A stretch of 64,000 bases of DNA from Streptomyces sp. ML-6. Its GTDB lineage: Bacteria > Actinomycetota > Actinomycetes > Streptomycetales > Streptomycetaceae. Both the position numbers and the translations under genes were made by a program. Shown here one piece after another: positions 29,884 to 42,225 of this stretch (the first letter of the stretch is position 1; each line of letters opens with the position of its first letter). The DNA lies in the NCBI RefSeq assembly GCF_030116705.1, contig NZ_JAOTIK010000001.1:1178001-1242000 (forward strand). The letters are read 5' to 3'. The notes below the pieces were generated by a model. It made no database searches. It was not told the origin of the DNA and saw only the letters and a list, made by a program, of their open reading frames with translations.

Positions 29884-31230
29884 TCAGCGGGGCGGGCGCA
29901 CCCGGTTGCGGTAGTGGTCGGCCACCACCCGGTCCATGGCCCCGATCGGGTCGTTCACCACGCTCTTCCCCGAGAAGTAGACGTGGCCGCGCGCCTGGTC
30001 GCAGCCGGCGGCGAAGGTGAGGTGGCGGGAGAGTTCGGCCGGGTCCTGCCAGGCGGCGGGCTGGGCGGGGTCGCCCGCCTTGTAGAGCGCCTCCCCCACG
30101 AACAGGTCGACCCCGGTGCCCCGGACCGTCTCGGCCCACCAGGGCAGCAGCTTGGCGTAGTCGGCGGCGGCGAAGCCGATGTTCCAGTAGATCTGCGGGC
30201 AGATGTAGTCGATCCAGCCCTTCCTGACCCAGCCGCGGGTGTCGGCGTACAGGTCGTCGTAGGTCTGCACCCCGGCCGTCGTGTCGGAGCCGAGCGGGTC
30301 GGTGGCGGCGTTGCGCCACACACCGAACGGGCTGACCCCGAACTGGACGTGCTTCTTGATCCGCTTGATCCGCTCGGCGGTCTCCCGCACCAGCCGGTCG
30401 GTGTTGTCCCGCCGCCAGGCGGCCTTGTCCGGGAAGCCCGCACCGTACTTCTCGTACGTGGCGTCGTCGTCGAAGACCTGCCCGGCCACCGGGTACGGGT
30501 AGAAGTAGTCGTCCCAGTGCACCGCGTCGATGTCGTAGCGGCGGACCGCGTCGAGCATCGCGTCCTGGACGAAGCGGCGGACCTCGGGGATGCCGGGGTT
30601 GTAGTAGAGCTTCCCGCCGTACGGCAGCACCCAGTCGGGGTGCACCCTGGCCGGGTGTCCGGGCACCAGCCGGGACGGGTCGGTGTGGTTGGCGACCCGG
30701 TACGGGTTGAACCAGGCGTGCAGCTCCAGGCCGCGGCGGTGCGCCTCGCGGACGGCGGTGCCCAGCGGGTCCCAGCCGGGGTCCTTGCCCTGGACGCCGG
30801 TGAGGTACTGGGCCCACGGCTCGTAGGGCGAGGGCCACAGCGCGTCGGCGGTCGGCCGCACCTGGAGGATCACGGTGTTCAGCCGCCGGTCGACGGCCTC
30901 GTCGAGGTAGGCGATCAGCTCGGCCCGCTGCGCGGCCGCCGTCAGGCCCGGTGCCGAGGGCCAGTCGAGATTGGCGACGGTGGCGACCCACATGCCGCGC
31001 AGCTCGCGCCGGGCGACCCGGCCCCGTCCGGTGTGCTCCGTGACGCCGGGGCCGCCGGCCGGGGCGACGAGGGAGTCACCGGCCCCCCGGGACGGGCCCG
31101 CGAAGGCGTCGCCCGCCGCGGCGACCCCGCTCACCGCACCCGCGACCACCCCGGCCGCACCCGCCACGAAGCCTCTTCTGGCCATCTGCCGCATTTGTTG
31201 CACCTGCCGTCTCTTTGGCATCGTCGTCAT
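29884..31230 (-). CDS. Secreted family-10-like glycoside hydrolase (GHL10 type)
   Basis: A 448-aa exported TIM-barrel hydrolase of the GHL10/DUF187 type. A Tat signal is present: MARRGFVAGAAGVVAGAVSG after an Arg/Lys-rich leader. The mature protein starts RRELRGMWVATVANLDWPSA and shows AYLDEAVDRRLNTVILQVRP, GLELHAWFNPYRVANH and DIDAVHWDDYFYPYPV, all family landmarks. Members are thought to act on cell-wall or other polysaccharides; substrate not determined. Monocistronic, divergent from the next gene. Confidence 0.9.
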   Translation of the reverse strand: MTTMPKRRQVQQMRQMARRGFVAGAAGVVAGAVSGVAAAGDAFAGPSRGAGDSLVAPAGGPGVTEHTGRGRVARRELRGMWVATVANLDWPSAPGLTAAAQRAELIAYLDEAVDRRLNTVILQVRPTADALWPSPYEPWAQYLTGVQGKDPGWDPLGTAVREAHRRGLELHAWFNPYRVANHTDPSRLVPGHPARVHPDWVLPYGGKLYYNPGIPEVRRFVQDAMLDAVRRYDIDAVHWDDYFYPYPVAGQVFDDDATYEKYGAGFPDKAAWRRDNTDRLVRETAERIKRIKKHVQFGVSPFGVWRNAATDPLGSDTTAGVQTYDDLYADTRGWVRKGWIDYICPQIYWNIGFAAADYAKLLPWWAETVRGTGVDLFVGEALYKAGDPAQPAAWQDPAELSRHLTFAAGCDQARGHVYFSGKSVVNDPIGAMDRVVADHYRNRVRPPR

Positions 31231-31379
31231 CGTCCGTCGCCCCCGTATTCGGGCGTAACGCAGAGCATGCCCGCCCCGGCCCGCGATGACCCCCAGGACG
31301 CGGAGTAACGTCGGGGGGTCGGGGCGGGCACCGGAATCAGACGGGAACCTGCGACACGGAGAACAGCGAAAGGCACGAG

Positions 31380-32252
31380 GTGACGGACTCTATGGCCGAC
31401 ATTGCACGCGTCGGAGTGGTGGGCTGTGGCCAGATGGGCGCGGGCATCGCGGAAGTGTGCGCCCGCAGCGGGCTCGAGGTCCTGGTGGCCGAGACCACCG
31501 GTGAGGCGCTGGAGATCGGCCGCACCCGGTTGCACAACTCCCTCTCGAAGGCCGCCGAACGCGGCAAGATCACTCCGGAGGAGCGCGACGGGACACTCGC
31601 CCGTCTGAGCTTCACCACCGACCTCGGGGAGTTCGCCGACCGCGATCTCGTCATCGAGGCCGTCGTGGAGAACGAGCAGGTCAAGACCGAGATCTTCCAG
31701 GTACTCGACCAGGTGGTGACCCGGCAGGACGCGATCCTCGCCTCGAACACCTCCTCCATCCCGCTGGTGAAGCTGGCCGTGGCGACCTCCCGCCCGGACC
31801 AGGTCATCGGCATCCACTTCTTCAACCCGGCGCCGGTGCAGAGGCTCATCGAGCTGATCCCCGCGCTGACCACGTCCGACGAGACGGTCAAGCGCTCCGA
31901 GGCGCTGGTGCAGGAGGTCCTCGGCAAGCACCCGATCCGCGCCCAGGACCGCTCCGGCTTCGTGGTCAACGCGCTGCTGATCCCGTACCTGCTCTCCGCG
32001 ATCCGGATGTTCGAGTCGGGGATCGCCAGCCGTGAGGACATCGACAACGGCATGGAGCTCGGCTGCGCCCACCCGATGGGCCCGCTCAAGCTCTCCGACC
32101 TGATCGGTCTCGACACGGTGGCCTCGGTCGCCGACTCGATGTACGCGGAGTTCAAGGAGCCGCTGTACGCCGCTCCGCCGCTGCTCCAGCGGATGGTCGA
32201 CGCGGGCCGGCTCGGCCGCAAGACGGGTTCGGGCTTCTACCCGTACTCCTGA
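31380..32252 (+). CDS. 3-hydroxybutyryl-CoA dehydrogenase
   Basis: NAD(P)-dependent interconversion of acetoacetyl-CoA and 3-hydroxybutyryl-CoA in fatty-acid or PHB-type metabolism. 290 aa. Nucleotide-binding motif VGVVGCGQMGAGIAEVCARS; catalytic region SNTSSIPLVKLAVATSRPDQ and GIHFFNPAPVQRLIELIPAL; C-terminal VADSMYAEFKEPLYAAPPLL. The GTG at 31380 has AAAGG 6 nt upstream; an ATG four codons later (MADIARV) is possible. No linked acetyl-CoA acetyltransferase, so pathway context is unclear. Confidence 0.93.
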   Translation: MTDSMADIARVGVVGCGQMGAGIAEVCARSGLEVLVAETTGEALEIGRTRLHNSLSKAAERGKITPEERDGTLARLSFTTDLGEFADRDLVIEAVVENEQVKTEIFQVLDQVVTRQDAILASNTSSIPLVKLAVATSRPDQVIGIHFFNPAPVQRLIELIPALTTSDETVKRSEALVQEVLGKHPIRAQDRSGFVVNALLIPYLLSAIRMFESGIASREDIDNGMELGCAHPMGPLKLSDLIGLDTVASVADSMYAEFKEPLYAAPPLLQRMVDAGRLGRKTGSGFYPYS

Positions 32253-32269
32253 TCCTCACCGCTGTGCCC

Positions 32270-32308
32270 GACGGGGCCGGCCGGGGCGATCCCCCGGCCA
32301 GCCCCGTC
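32270..32308. terminator. Bidirectional terminator
   Basis: GACGGGGCCGGCCGGGG (32270-32286) pairs with 32292-32308 with a single mismatch; loop of five. Lies between the convergent dehydrogenase and regulator genes. Confidence 0.8.
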
Positions 32309-32362
32309 CGCTTCCCCGGTCCCGTCCCGCGGCCGTCGGGCGGGCAGGGGCTGCGGCAGGGC

Positions 32363-33712
32363 TCACAGCGGTACGCACAGGGCCCCGTCGATCAATTCGG
32401 CCGCCCGGCCCGCCTCGGCGCTGCCGCTCGCGGCCAGGCCCTCGCGCACGGTGCGCAGCCGGTCGCGCAGCCGCCGCGACTCCATGCCCCCGACCAGCCC
32501 GGCCATCTCCACCGCGGTGGCCGCCGCCCGGTCCGCCTCGCCCCGGCGCAGCTCGACCTGGGCCAGCACCGCCAGCCGGTGCACCCGGCCCCGGTCGTGC
32601 GCCGGGTGCCGTACGGCCGCCGCCGCGTGCTTCCCGGCTCCCGCCAGGTCGCCGAGGACGAGCAGCGCCTCGGCGACCTGCACGTCGACCAGGCCCGGCT
32701 GGACGTATCCCGCCTCGTCCGGCTCCCGCCCCGGCCGTATGCGCGCGGCCTGCGCCTCCGCGCGCCGGATGCACTCCCCGGCGCCGCCCGCGTCGCCGAG
32801 GCGGGCGTACGCCTTGGCCTGCATCGCGTAGAGGTCGGCGGTGAGCGCGGGGCCGAGCCGTTCCCCGGCGGCCCGCAGCGCCGTCTGCGCGAAGGCGACG
32901 GACTGCCGGTACTCGGCGAGGAACAGCGACTGGTTGACCAGCAGGGCGATCACATAGCCGCCGAACCCCCGGTCCCCGCTCGCCTTGGCCAGTCGCAGCG
33001 CCTGGTGGAAGTGGCGCTGGGCCGGACCGTGCAGGTCGCAGTCGTACGCGCAGATCCCCGCCACCGCGGCCAGCCCGCCCACCGCCCGGTGCAGCCGACG
33101 GCCGGTGGCGTCGTCGTACCCGCCGCGCAGCAGGGGGGCGGCCACGGAGCTCAGGAAGCCGGCGACCCGGGGCCTGGCCACTATCCCGCCGGTCCTGCGG
33201 TACATCAGTTCGTAGTGGGTGCGGGCCGCGCGCAGGGTCACCAGGTCGGCCGGGCCGACGCGGACCGGGCCGACGCGGGAGACGTCGGCGTCCTCGGGCG
33301 GGTTCTCCCACTCCCAGACGGGCATCACCGCCGCCGTTCCCGCGACGGCGGACGGGGCGGGCGGGTGCGGGCGCCCCTGTTCGTCCGAGCGCCACAGCGC
33401 GGTGGTCCGTTCGACGAATCCGGTGAACGTGCAGCCGGGCGCGGGCGAGCCGGTGCCCGGCTCCGCCATGCCGATGTCGTCCAGCGAGAGGGGCCGGCCC
33501 AGCCGGCTCCCGAGCACCTCGCAGATCAGGTCCGGCACCCGGCCGCGCGGCCGCTGCCCCTTCAACCAGCGGGCCACCGCGGTGTGTTCGTACCGCAGCG
33601 GGAGCCCGCGGGAGTCGCCGGCCCGGTTGACGTGTGCGGCGAGACCCGCCCGGGAGACGCCCGCTTCCTCGATCAGGGCCGCCAGCAGAATGTTGGGCTC
33701 CGTCGCCGCCAT
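32363..33712 (-). CDS. NsdA-like regulator: HTH plus TPR-type repeats
   Basis: A 449-aa protein. N-terminus MAATEPNILLAALIEEAGVS, then RAGLAAHVNRAG, resembles the divergent HTH of Streptomyces developmental regulators such as NsdA; residues ~200-440 are helical repeats (LHGPAQRHFHQALRLAKASG, SVAFAQTALRAAGERLGPAL) of TPR kind. NsdA-type proteins repress differentiation and antibiotic production in Streptomyces; equivalence is not shown here. ATG at 33712 has GGAGGGG 3-8 nt upstream, deciding it over longer frames. Confidence 0.82.
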   Translation of the reverse strand: MAATEPNILLAALIEEAGVSRAGLAAHVNRAGDSRGLPLRYEHTAVARWLKGQRPRGRVPDLICEVLGSRLGRPLSLDDIGMAEPGTGSPAPGCTFTGFVERTTALWRSDEQGRPHPPAPSAVAGTAAVMPVWEWENPPEDADVSRVGPVRVGPADLVTLRAARTHYELMYRRTGGIVARPRVAGFLSSVAAPLLRGGYDDATGRRLHRAVGGLAAVAGICAYDCDLHGPAQRHFHQALRLAKASGDRGFGGYVIALLVNQSLFLAEYRQSVAFAQTALRAAGERLGPALTADLYAMQAKAYARLGDAGGAGECIRRAEAQAARIRPGREPDEAGYVQPGLVDVQVAEALLVLGDLAGAGKHAAAAVRHPAHDRGRVHRLAVLAQVELRRGEADRAAATAVEMAGLVGGMESRRLRDRLRTVREGLAASGSAEAGRAAELIDGALCVPL

Positions 33713-34080
33713 GTGCCCCTCCGGTGGTTCGGCACGCCGAGACGTGTCGCACCAGTGGAGCACGATTCACACGGGGTGTGAACAAAATGCCCGAACCGTC
33801 CCGCCGCGCGCCCTGTCGCGCCGGGGCGCGGGTCGGTTGAATCGGTCGCCTCGCAAGAGGCGGACGGGTCGTCTGCTCCCCCTCGTACAGCACGACGACC
33901 CGCAACCGCGCCGTCCGTACTGCCGACCTGCCCGGCATTCCGTGGCCGTACGGACGGCGCCGGATCGCACGACCCACTGCCCACGGATCGGAGGGTGGCT
34001 ACGGGGTCGGCACGGGGCCGGGTCCTCCCCGGGCCGCGCCGGGGCCCGGGTGCGATCCCGCCGCCCGCGAGCACGCAGGA

Positions 34081-34104
34081 GGGTGCGTCCGGCCGGACGC
34101 ACCC
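34081..34104. repeat. 24-bp perfect palindrome downstream of pheT
   Basis: GGGTGCGTCCGG followed directly by its complement CCGGACGCACCC. It stands 14 nt from the pheT terminator hairpin and may be a second terminator. The rest of 33713-34170 shows no gene: 33713-33760 is the regulator's 5' region and the remainder is unassigned GC-rich sequence. Confidence 0.7.
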
Positions 34105-34117
34105 CTCCTCGCACGGT

Positions 34118-34156
34118 GCGGTCCCCGCCGCCGGATCACCCGGCGGCGGGGACCGC
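34118..34156 (-). terminator. pheST terminator
   Basis: A perfect 17-bp stem, GCGGTCCCCGCCGCCGG (34118-34134) with complement 34140-34156 and loop ATCAC, begins 14 nt after the pheT stop. Confidence 0.88.
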
Positions 34157-34170
34157 AGGGCCGTTTCCCG

Positions 34171-36719
34171 TCACGCGCCCCGCAGCACCGCGCCGGTGCG
34201 CTCGGCGGCCAGCGCCACCGCGGCGTCGCGCGCGGCCGTGGCCTCGTCGACGGTCAGCGTGCGGTCCGCGGCACGGAACCGCAGCGCGTACGCCAGGGAC
34301 TTGTTCCCCGCACCGATCTGCTCGCCGGTGAAGACGTCGAACAGCCGTACCGATTCGAGGAGTTCGCCCGCGCCGTCGCGCAGCGCCCGCTCCACGTCGG
34401 CGGCCGGGACGTCCTCCGCGACGACCAGCGCGACGTCCTGGGTGGCCACCGGGAAGGTGGAGATCCGGGGGGCCCGGAGCACGCCGTCGACGGCCTGCTC
34501 CAGGACGTCCAGCTCGACCTCCATGGCGCAGGTGCGCTCGGGCAGGTGGAGCTCCTTGACGACCCGCGGGTGCAGCTCGCCGGCATGCCCGAAGAGGGTC
34601 TCCTCGCCGTCGACCGTGACGTACAGCGCGGCGCACCGGCCGGGGTGCCACGGCGTGTGCCGGTCACTGCGGACGGTCACCTCGACACCGGCCTCGCGGG
34701 CGATCGTGCGGGCGGCCTCGATGGCGTCCGCCCAGTCGGCCGGGCGGCCCTTGCCCCACCAGCCGGCCTGCTCGCGAGCGCCCGCGAGGACGACCGCGGC
34801 GCGGCGCGGCTGACGCGGCAGCGAGGCGTCGAGCCCGGCGATCTCCTCGTCGGTGGGACGGCGGTCGACGGGCAGACGCACGGCCTTCGTCTCGGTGCCG
34901 GTGGATGGGGTCTCCCCTGCTCGAACGGAGCTGAGAGCTTGGGGAAGGAAGACCAGGCCGGTCTCGAAGAGCGCGAGGTCGTGGCTGCCGCGGCCGTCGT
35001 TGCGCCGCAGCGCGCCGAGCAGGCCCGGCAGCAGCGTGGTGCGCAGCGCCGGTTCCTCGTCGGAGAGCGGGTTGACGATCTTGACGGTGCGGCGGCGGTC
35101 GTCGTCGGCCTCGAACCCGAGCCGGTCGAGGACGGCGTCGCCGATGAACGGGTAGTTCAGCGCCTCGACGTAACCGGCCCCGGCGAGCGCCCGGCCGATC
35201 CTGCGGTGCAGCCGCTGGCGGTCGGTGAGCCCGCGGCCGGAGGGCGGGGTCGGGAGGGTGGACGGGAGGTTCTCGTAGCCCTCCAGCCGGATGACCTCCT
35301 CGGCGAGGTCGTTCGGCTCGCCGAGGTCGGGGCGCCAGGACGGCACGGTGACGATCAGCTCGTCCTGCCCGTAGACGTCGCAGCCGACCTCCTGGAGGCG
35401 GCGTACGACGGTCTCGCGGCCGTACTCGACACCGGCGACCCGGTCGGGGTGGTTCGCCGGCATCGCGATGGTGCGGGGCGCGGAGGGCGCGCTGACCTCG
35501 GTGACGCCGTTCTCGGCGGTGCCGCCGGCCAGCAGCACCAGCAGGTCGACGGTGCGCTGCGCGGCGGCGGCAGCGGCCTGCGGGTCGGCGCCGCGCTCGA
35601 AGCGCTTGGACGCCTCGGAGGACAGCTTGTGGCGGCGCGCGGTGCGGGCGATCGAGATCGCGTCGAAGTGCGCGGCCTCGATGACGACCTCGGTGGTCCC
35701 GGCGCCCTCCTGGAGGTCGGTGATCTCGGTGTTGGCGCCGCCCATGACGCCCGCGAGGCCGATCGGGCCGCGGTCGTCGGTGATGACCAGGTCCTCGGCG
35801 TCCAGGACGCGGACCGTGCCGTCGAGGGTGGTGAGCTTCTCGCCCTGCTGGGCGCGGCGCACCCCGATCGGTCCCTCGATGCGGGTGCGGTCGTAGGCGT
35901 GCAGCGGCTGGCCGAGCTCCAGCATCACGTAGTTGGTGATGTCGACGGCGAGCGAGATCGGGCGCATCCCGGCCTTCTGCAGCCTGCGCTGCAGCCAGAT
36001 CGGGGAACGGGCCTCGGGCTGCAGGCCGACGACGGTGCGCGCGGTGAACTTGTCGCAGCCCAGCGGGTCGGCGACCTTGACCGGGTAGCCGAAGGCGTTC
36101 GGCGCGGGCACGTCGAGGAGCGCCGGGTCGCGCAGCGGCAGCCCGTACGCGATGGCGGTCTCGCGGGCGACTCCGCGCATGGAGAGGCAGTAGCCGCGGT
36201 CGGGCGTGACGGCGATGTCGAGGACCTCGTCGACGAGCTGGAGCAGCTCGATCGCGTCGGTGCCGGCCTCGTGCTCCGGCGGCAGCACGATGATGCCGTG
36301 CGTGCCGTCGTCGCCCATGCCGAGCTCGCCGGTGGAGCAGATCATGCCGTGCGAGGTGCGGCCGTAGGTCTTGCGCGCGGAGATCGCGAAGTCCCCGGGC
36401 AGGACGGCGCCGGGCAGGACCACGACGACCTTGTCGCCGACGGCGAAGTTGCGGGCGCCGCAGACGATCTCCTGCGGCTCGCCGGTGCCGTTGGCGTTGC
36501 CGACGTCGACCGTGCAGAAGCGGATGGGCTTCTTGAAGCCCTCCAGCTCCTCGATGGTCAGCACCTGCCCGACGACCAGCGGGCCCTTGAGGCCGGCGCC
36601 GATCTGCTCGACGGTCTCGACCTCCAGCCCCACGCCGATGAGTTTGGCCTGTACGTCCCGGCCGGTCTCCGTCGCCGGCAGGTCGACGTACTCCCGCAGC
36701 CAGGAAAGCGGGACCCGCA

Positions 36720-36720
<1 letters not shown>
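34171..36720 (-). CDS. pheT: Phenylalanine-tRNA ligase beta subunit
   Basis: Beta chain of the alpha2-beta2 enzyme; binds tRNA and edits Tyr-tRNA(Phe). 849 aa. N-terminal EMAP/tRNA-binding-like domain ([40 protein letters not shown]), B3/B4 editing part, B5 ([14 protein letters not shown]), and C-terminal anticodon-binding domain ([20 protein letters not shown]). The start overlaps the pheS stop by one base (TGATG). Residues ~588-606 ([19 protein letters not shown]) are encoded by a palindromic repeat-like insertion that looks foreign to the family. Confidence 0.96.
34904..34953. repeat. Repeat-like imperfect palindrome inside pheT
   Basis: GGGGTCTCCCCTGCTCGAAC, then GGAGCTGAGAGCTTGGGGAA, can fold with CCCC/GGGG and GCTC/GAGC pairs. 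The layout matches a short dispersed palindrome that occurs many times, mostly between genes, in Streptomyces chromosomes (from memory, not a search). Here it is read in frame within pheT. Confidence 0.65.
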
Positions 36721-39159
<2,439 letters not shown>

Positions 39160-39432
39160 ATCCCGTACCCCACCTCTCGAACCGGTGCAGTGGGCCCCCG
39201 AGTTCGCCACCCTACTAGTCGTCGGTGACGGAGCGACACCCTGCGGGGGCGCACTGCTGCGGTCCGCAGTCCGGCGGGTGCGGCACGAGCGCCGCCGGAC
39301 AGCGCCCCCGGTGCGCCCGTGATCCCGGGCGCCCGCCCGCGCACGCCCCCTCGGGCGTTCCGGAAGCGCCTCTCCCGCTTTGCCTTTGCGGGGCGGTGCA
39401 GGAAGCGGCAACGGGGCCCGCCCGGCCCTGGT

Positions 39433-39449
39433 GGGGCCCGGCGGGCCCC
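39433..39449 (-). terminator. Possible terminator after SpoU methyltransferase gene
   Basis: GGGGCCC-GGC-GGGCCCC, 22 nt after the methyltransferase stop on the minus strand. The rest of 39160-39432 is non-coding GC-rich sequence with nothing else recognised. Confidence 0.5.
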
Positions 39450-39470
39450 GGAGGGCCGTGCGGTGGTCCG

Positions 39471-40304
39471 TCAGCGGCGCGGGCGCTGGGCCCTTGCGGA
39501 GGCGTACAGGCAGACGGCCGCGGCGGTCGCCAGGTTGAGGCTCTCCGCCTTGCCGTGGATGGGCACCCGTACGACGGCGTCGGCCAGCGCCCTGGTCTCC
39601 TCCGGCAGGCCCCACGCCTCGTTGCCGAAGATCCAGGCGGTCGGGCCGCCCATGGTCCCCGCGTCGAGCTCGTCGTCGAGGTCGTCGGCGCCCGCGCCGT
39701 CGGCGGCGAGGATCCGCACGCCCGCCTCCCGCAGCCCCCGCACGGCCTGCTCGACCGGGACGCCGACGGCGACCGGCAGGTGGAAGAGCGAGCCGACCGA
39801 GGCCCGGACCGACTTGGGGTTGTAGAGGTCCACCGAGGCGTCGGTGAGCACGACGGCGTCGGCGCCCGCGGCGTCGGCGCAGCGCAGCACCGTGCCCGCG
39901 TTGCCCGGGTCGCGCACGTGGGCCAGGACGGCGACCAGCCTGGGCTTCGCGGCGAGGATCTCGTCGAACGGCGAGTCGAGGAAGTGGCAGACCCCGATCA
40001 GGCCCTGCGGGGTGACGGTCTGGGACACGTCGGCGAGCACGTTCCCGTCGGCGAGGTGCACCCGGGCGCCGGCCGCGCGGGCGGCGGCGACGATGTCGGC
40101 GTACCGCTCGGCCGCCTCGACGGTGGCGAACAGTTCGATCAGGGTCGGCCCGCCGTCGCTGCCGCGGTGCTCGGCGGCCTCCCGCACGGCCTGCGGCCCC
40201 TCGGCGATGAACCTGCGCTCCTTGCCGCGGAAGTTGCGCTTGGCCAGCCGTCGGGCGGCGGCGACGCGCGGCGATCGCGGGGAGATCAGTTCGGGGGTGC
40301 CCAT
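39471..40304 (-). CDS. SpoU-family RNA 2'-O-methyltransferase
   Basis: A 277-aa TrmH/SpoU (SPOUT) enzyme methylating ribose 2'-OH in rRNA or tRNA with SAM. Motif 1 VLAHVRDPGNAGTVLRCADA with NPKSVRASVGSLFHLP, motif 2 WIFGNEAWGLPEE, motif 3 VRVPIHGKAESLNLATAAAV. An N-terminal substrate-binding domain (RLAKRNFRGKERRFIAEGPQ) is present. Start MGTPELISPRS at 40304. It follows rplT on the same strand, as is usual in actinobacteria. The target nucleotide is unknown. Confidence 0.93.
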   Translation of the reverse strand: MGTPELISPRSPRVAAARRLAKRNFRGKERRFIAEGPQAVREAAEHRGSDGGPTLIELFATVEAAERYADIVAAARAAGARVHLADGNVLADVSQTVTPQGLIGVCHFLDSPFDEILAAKPRLVAVLAHVRDPGNAGTVLRCADAAGADAVVLTDASVDLYNPKSVRASVGSLFHLPVAVGVPVEQAVRGLREAGVRILAADGAGADDLDDELDAGTMGGPTAWIFGNEAWGLPEETRALADAVVRVPIHGKAESLNLATAAAVCLYASARAQRPRR

Positions 40305-40416
40305 GGTCGGCGGCGGGCCTCTCTGCGTACGGGGCTGGCGGGTACGGGAACGGCGGACGGACGTGCGGGAGGTGCGGGAGCGATGGACGGACGTGCGGGA
40401 CGTGCCGTGCAACGCA

Positions 40417-40451
40417 CCGGACCCGCAGACGACGGGCGCCTGCGGGTCCGG
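40417..40451 (-). terminator. infC-rpmI-rplT operon terminator
   Basis: CCGGACCCGCAG (40417-40428) and CTGCGGGTCCGG (40440-40451) form a perfect 12-bp stem, 28 nt past the rplT stop. Confidence 0.82.
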
Positions 40452-40479
40452 CTCGGAAAAGCAGGAAGTGCTACCTGGG

Positions 40480-40863
40480 TCAGGCGGCCTTCGGGGCGTT
40501 GACGTCGCTCGGGAGGGCCTTCTGGGCGACCTCGACGAGGGCGGCGAACGCGTTGGCGTCGTTGACCGCGAGCTCGGCCAGGATCTTGCGGTCCACCTCG
40601 ATGTTGGCGGCCTTCAGACCCTGGATGAGGCGGTTGTACGTCATGCCGTTCTGGCGGGCAGCGGCGTTGATGCGCTGGATCCACAGCTGACGGAAGTCGC
40701 CCTTGCGCTTCTTGCGGTCGTTGTAGTTGTAGACGAGGGAGTGGGTGACCTGCTCCTTCGCCTTGCGGTACAGACGGGAGCGCTGGCCCCGGTAGCCGCT
40801 GGCCTGCTCGAGGATCGCCCGACGCTTCTTGTGAGCGTTTACTGCCCGCTTGACGCGTGCCAC
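40480..40863 (-). CDS. rplT: 50S ribosomal protein L20
   Basis: 127 aa; early 23S rRNA-binding assembly protein of the large subunit. Typical start [20 protein letters not shown] and core [57 protein letters not shown]. Basic N-terminal tail as expected. In other bacteria L20 represses its own operon through the infC leader; an attenuator-like hairpin upstream of infC makes this worth considering here. Confidence 0.98.
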   Translation of the reverse strand: MARVKRAVNAHKKRRAILEQASGYRGQRSRLYRKAKEQVTHSLVYNYNDRKKRKGDFRQLWIQRINAAARQNGMTYNRLIQGLKAANIEVDRKILAELAVNDANAFAALVEVAQKALPSDVNAPKAA

Positions 40864-40973
40864 TTGTTAACTCCTTGTAGCGGGGCCGTGGTTGGACTCA
40901 CACGGCCCGGAAACGAATTGGTCCCGGTCTGAAGTCGAGGTCGCCGCCCCCGGGCGCGCCGGGGACCGCGGAC

Positions 40974-41168
40974 TCACTTGCCGAGAAGCTTCTTGACCTT
41001 CTTGGCGTCGGCCGGGGCCAGCTCGACCGTGCCGGTCAGCGAGCGGGTCTTCTTGGACGACTTGTGCTCAAGAAGGTGGCGCTTGCCGGCGCGCTCACGG
41101 AGCACCTTGCCGGAGCCGGTGATCTTGAAGCGCTTGCTGGCACCGCTGTGCGTCTTGTTCTTCGGCAT
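40974..41168 (-). CDS. rpmI: 50S ribosomal protein L35
   Basis: 64 aa, very basic: [60 protein letters not shown]. Full family length. Lies between infC and rplT in the standard order. Confidence 0.98.
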   Translation of the reverse strand: MPKNKTHSGASKRFKITGSGKVLRERAGKRHLLEHKSSKKTRSLTGTVELAPADAKKVKKLLGK

Positions 41169-41288
41169 CGCGCCGTTCTCTCCTCGTCAGTGGCGCCCCT
41201 CTCGGTGCGGGCACCGGACAGCAGGGGCGTCAGATCTTGATGGGAATCCCGGGGGGACCCGGGGCCGCCTGGATGGCGACCCCCGGGG

Positions 41289-41927
41289 TCACGCCTCGGA
41301 AGGTGTCTCGGGCTGCGTGTCGGCAGCCTGGTCCGCTGCGGCGTCGGGGGTGGAACCCTGACGCCCCGCCTTGCGGGCGGCCTGGGCCTCACGGGCCTCG
41401 GCCATCGCCTCGGTCTTCTTCTTGTGCGGGCCCAGAACCATGATCATGTTCCGGCCGTCCTGCTTCGGGTTGGACTCGATGAAACCGAGTTCCTCCACGT
41501 CCGAAGCCAGACGCTGGAGCAGACGGAAGCCCAGCTCGGGGCGGGACTGCTCACGACCACGGAACATGATCGTGATCTTGACCTTGTCGCCCTGCTTGAG
41601 GAACCGGACGACGTGACCCTTCTTGGTGTCGTAGTCGTGCGGGTCGATCTTCGGCCGGAGCTTCATCTCCTTGATGACCGTGTGCGCCTGGTTCTTGCGC
41701 GCCTCACGGGCCTTCATGGCCGACTCGTACTTGAACTTCCCGTAGTCCATGAGCTTGCACACGGGCGGACGGGCGGTCGCCGCCACCTCGACCAGGTCGA
41801 GGTCGTACTCCTGCGCGAGTTCCAGGGCCTTGGCAAGCGGAACAATCCCGACCTGCTCGCCGCTGGGACCGACAAGTCGCACCTCGGGAACGCGAATCCG
41901 GTCGTTGATGCGGGGCTCGGCGCTGAT
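41289..41927 (-). CDS. infC: Translation initiation factor IF-3, probable AUC start
   Basis: IF-3 monitors start-codon and initiator-tRNA selection on the 30S subunit. 212 aa from the start proposed here: [20 protein letters not shown] (first codon ATC, read as fMet), two domains with [20 protein letters not shown] and [20 protein letters not shown], and an Ala/Asp-rich actinobacterial tail. AGGAGG sits 4 nt before the ATC; no ATG or GTG lies at a suitable distance. A non-standard start (AUU in E. coli) is how IF-3 limits its own translation. The frame continues upstream to an ATG at 41972 that lies before the ribosome site. Confidence 0.9.
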   Translation of the reverse strand: MSAEPRINDRIRVPEVRLVGPSGEQVGIVPLAKALELAQEYDLDLVEVAATARPPVCKLMDYGKFKYESAMKAREARKNQAHTVIKEMKLRPKIDPHDYDTKKGHVVRFLKQGDKVKITIMFRGREQSRPELGFRLLQRLASDVEELGFIESNPKQDGRNMIMVLGPHKKKTEAMAEAREAQAARKAGRQGSTPDAAADQAADTQPETPSEA

Positions 41928-42009
41928 GGATCCTCCTCGGTAGCACCACGCGGCGGCCTGGCGGACAGCCACGTAACGTCTGTTTCATTGGGACCAACCG
42001 CACACGGGC

Positions 42010-42043
42010 AAGAAAAATGCCCCGGACGGGACACAGGCGGGGC
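42010..42043 (-). terminator. Attenuator-like terminator in the infC leader
   Basis: On the minus strand GCCCCG (42038-42043), loop, CGGGGC (42019-42024), then ATTTTTCTT. It lies about 85 nt before infC and well downstream of the likely promoter, so it would end transcription early unless antagonised. Confidence 0.65.
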
Positions 42044-42225
42044 TCCTGGAACAACCGGAACACCGCCGCGGTCAACCGCGGGGCGCATTGGGCGGTCCCA
42101 TCGTCCGTACGGAACGATGGTCACCGCCTGACCGGATGACCCGCCGTCCGCGAGGACGGCCAGGTGGGAGATCGGAGCCTCCACTTGCGGGCCGGACACA
42201 TAGCTGTCCAGCCGGTCGTCACACC

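Noticed and set aside
40330..40410. Short direct repeats (GACGGACGTGCGGG) upstream of the SpoU methyltransferase
   Set aside because: Two or three imperfect copies only; probably ordinary low-complexity sequence and not tied to a start or terminator.
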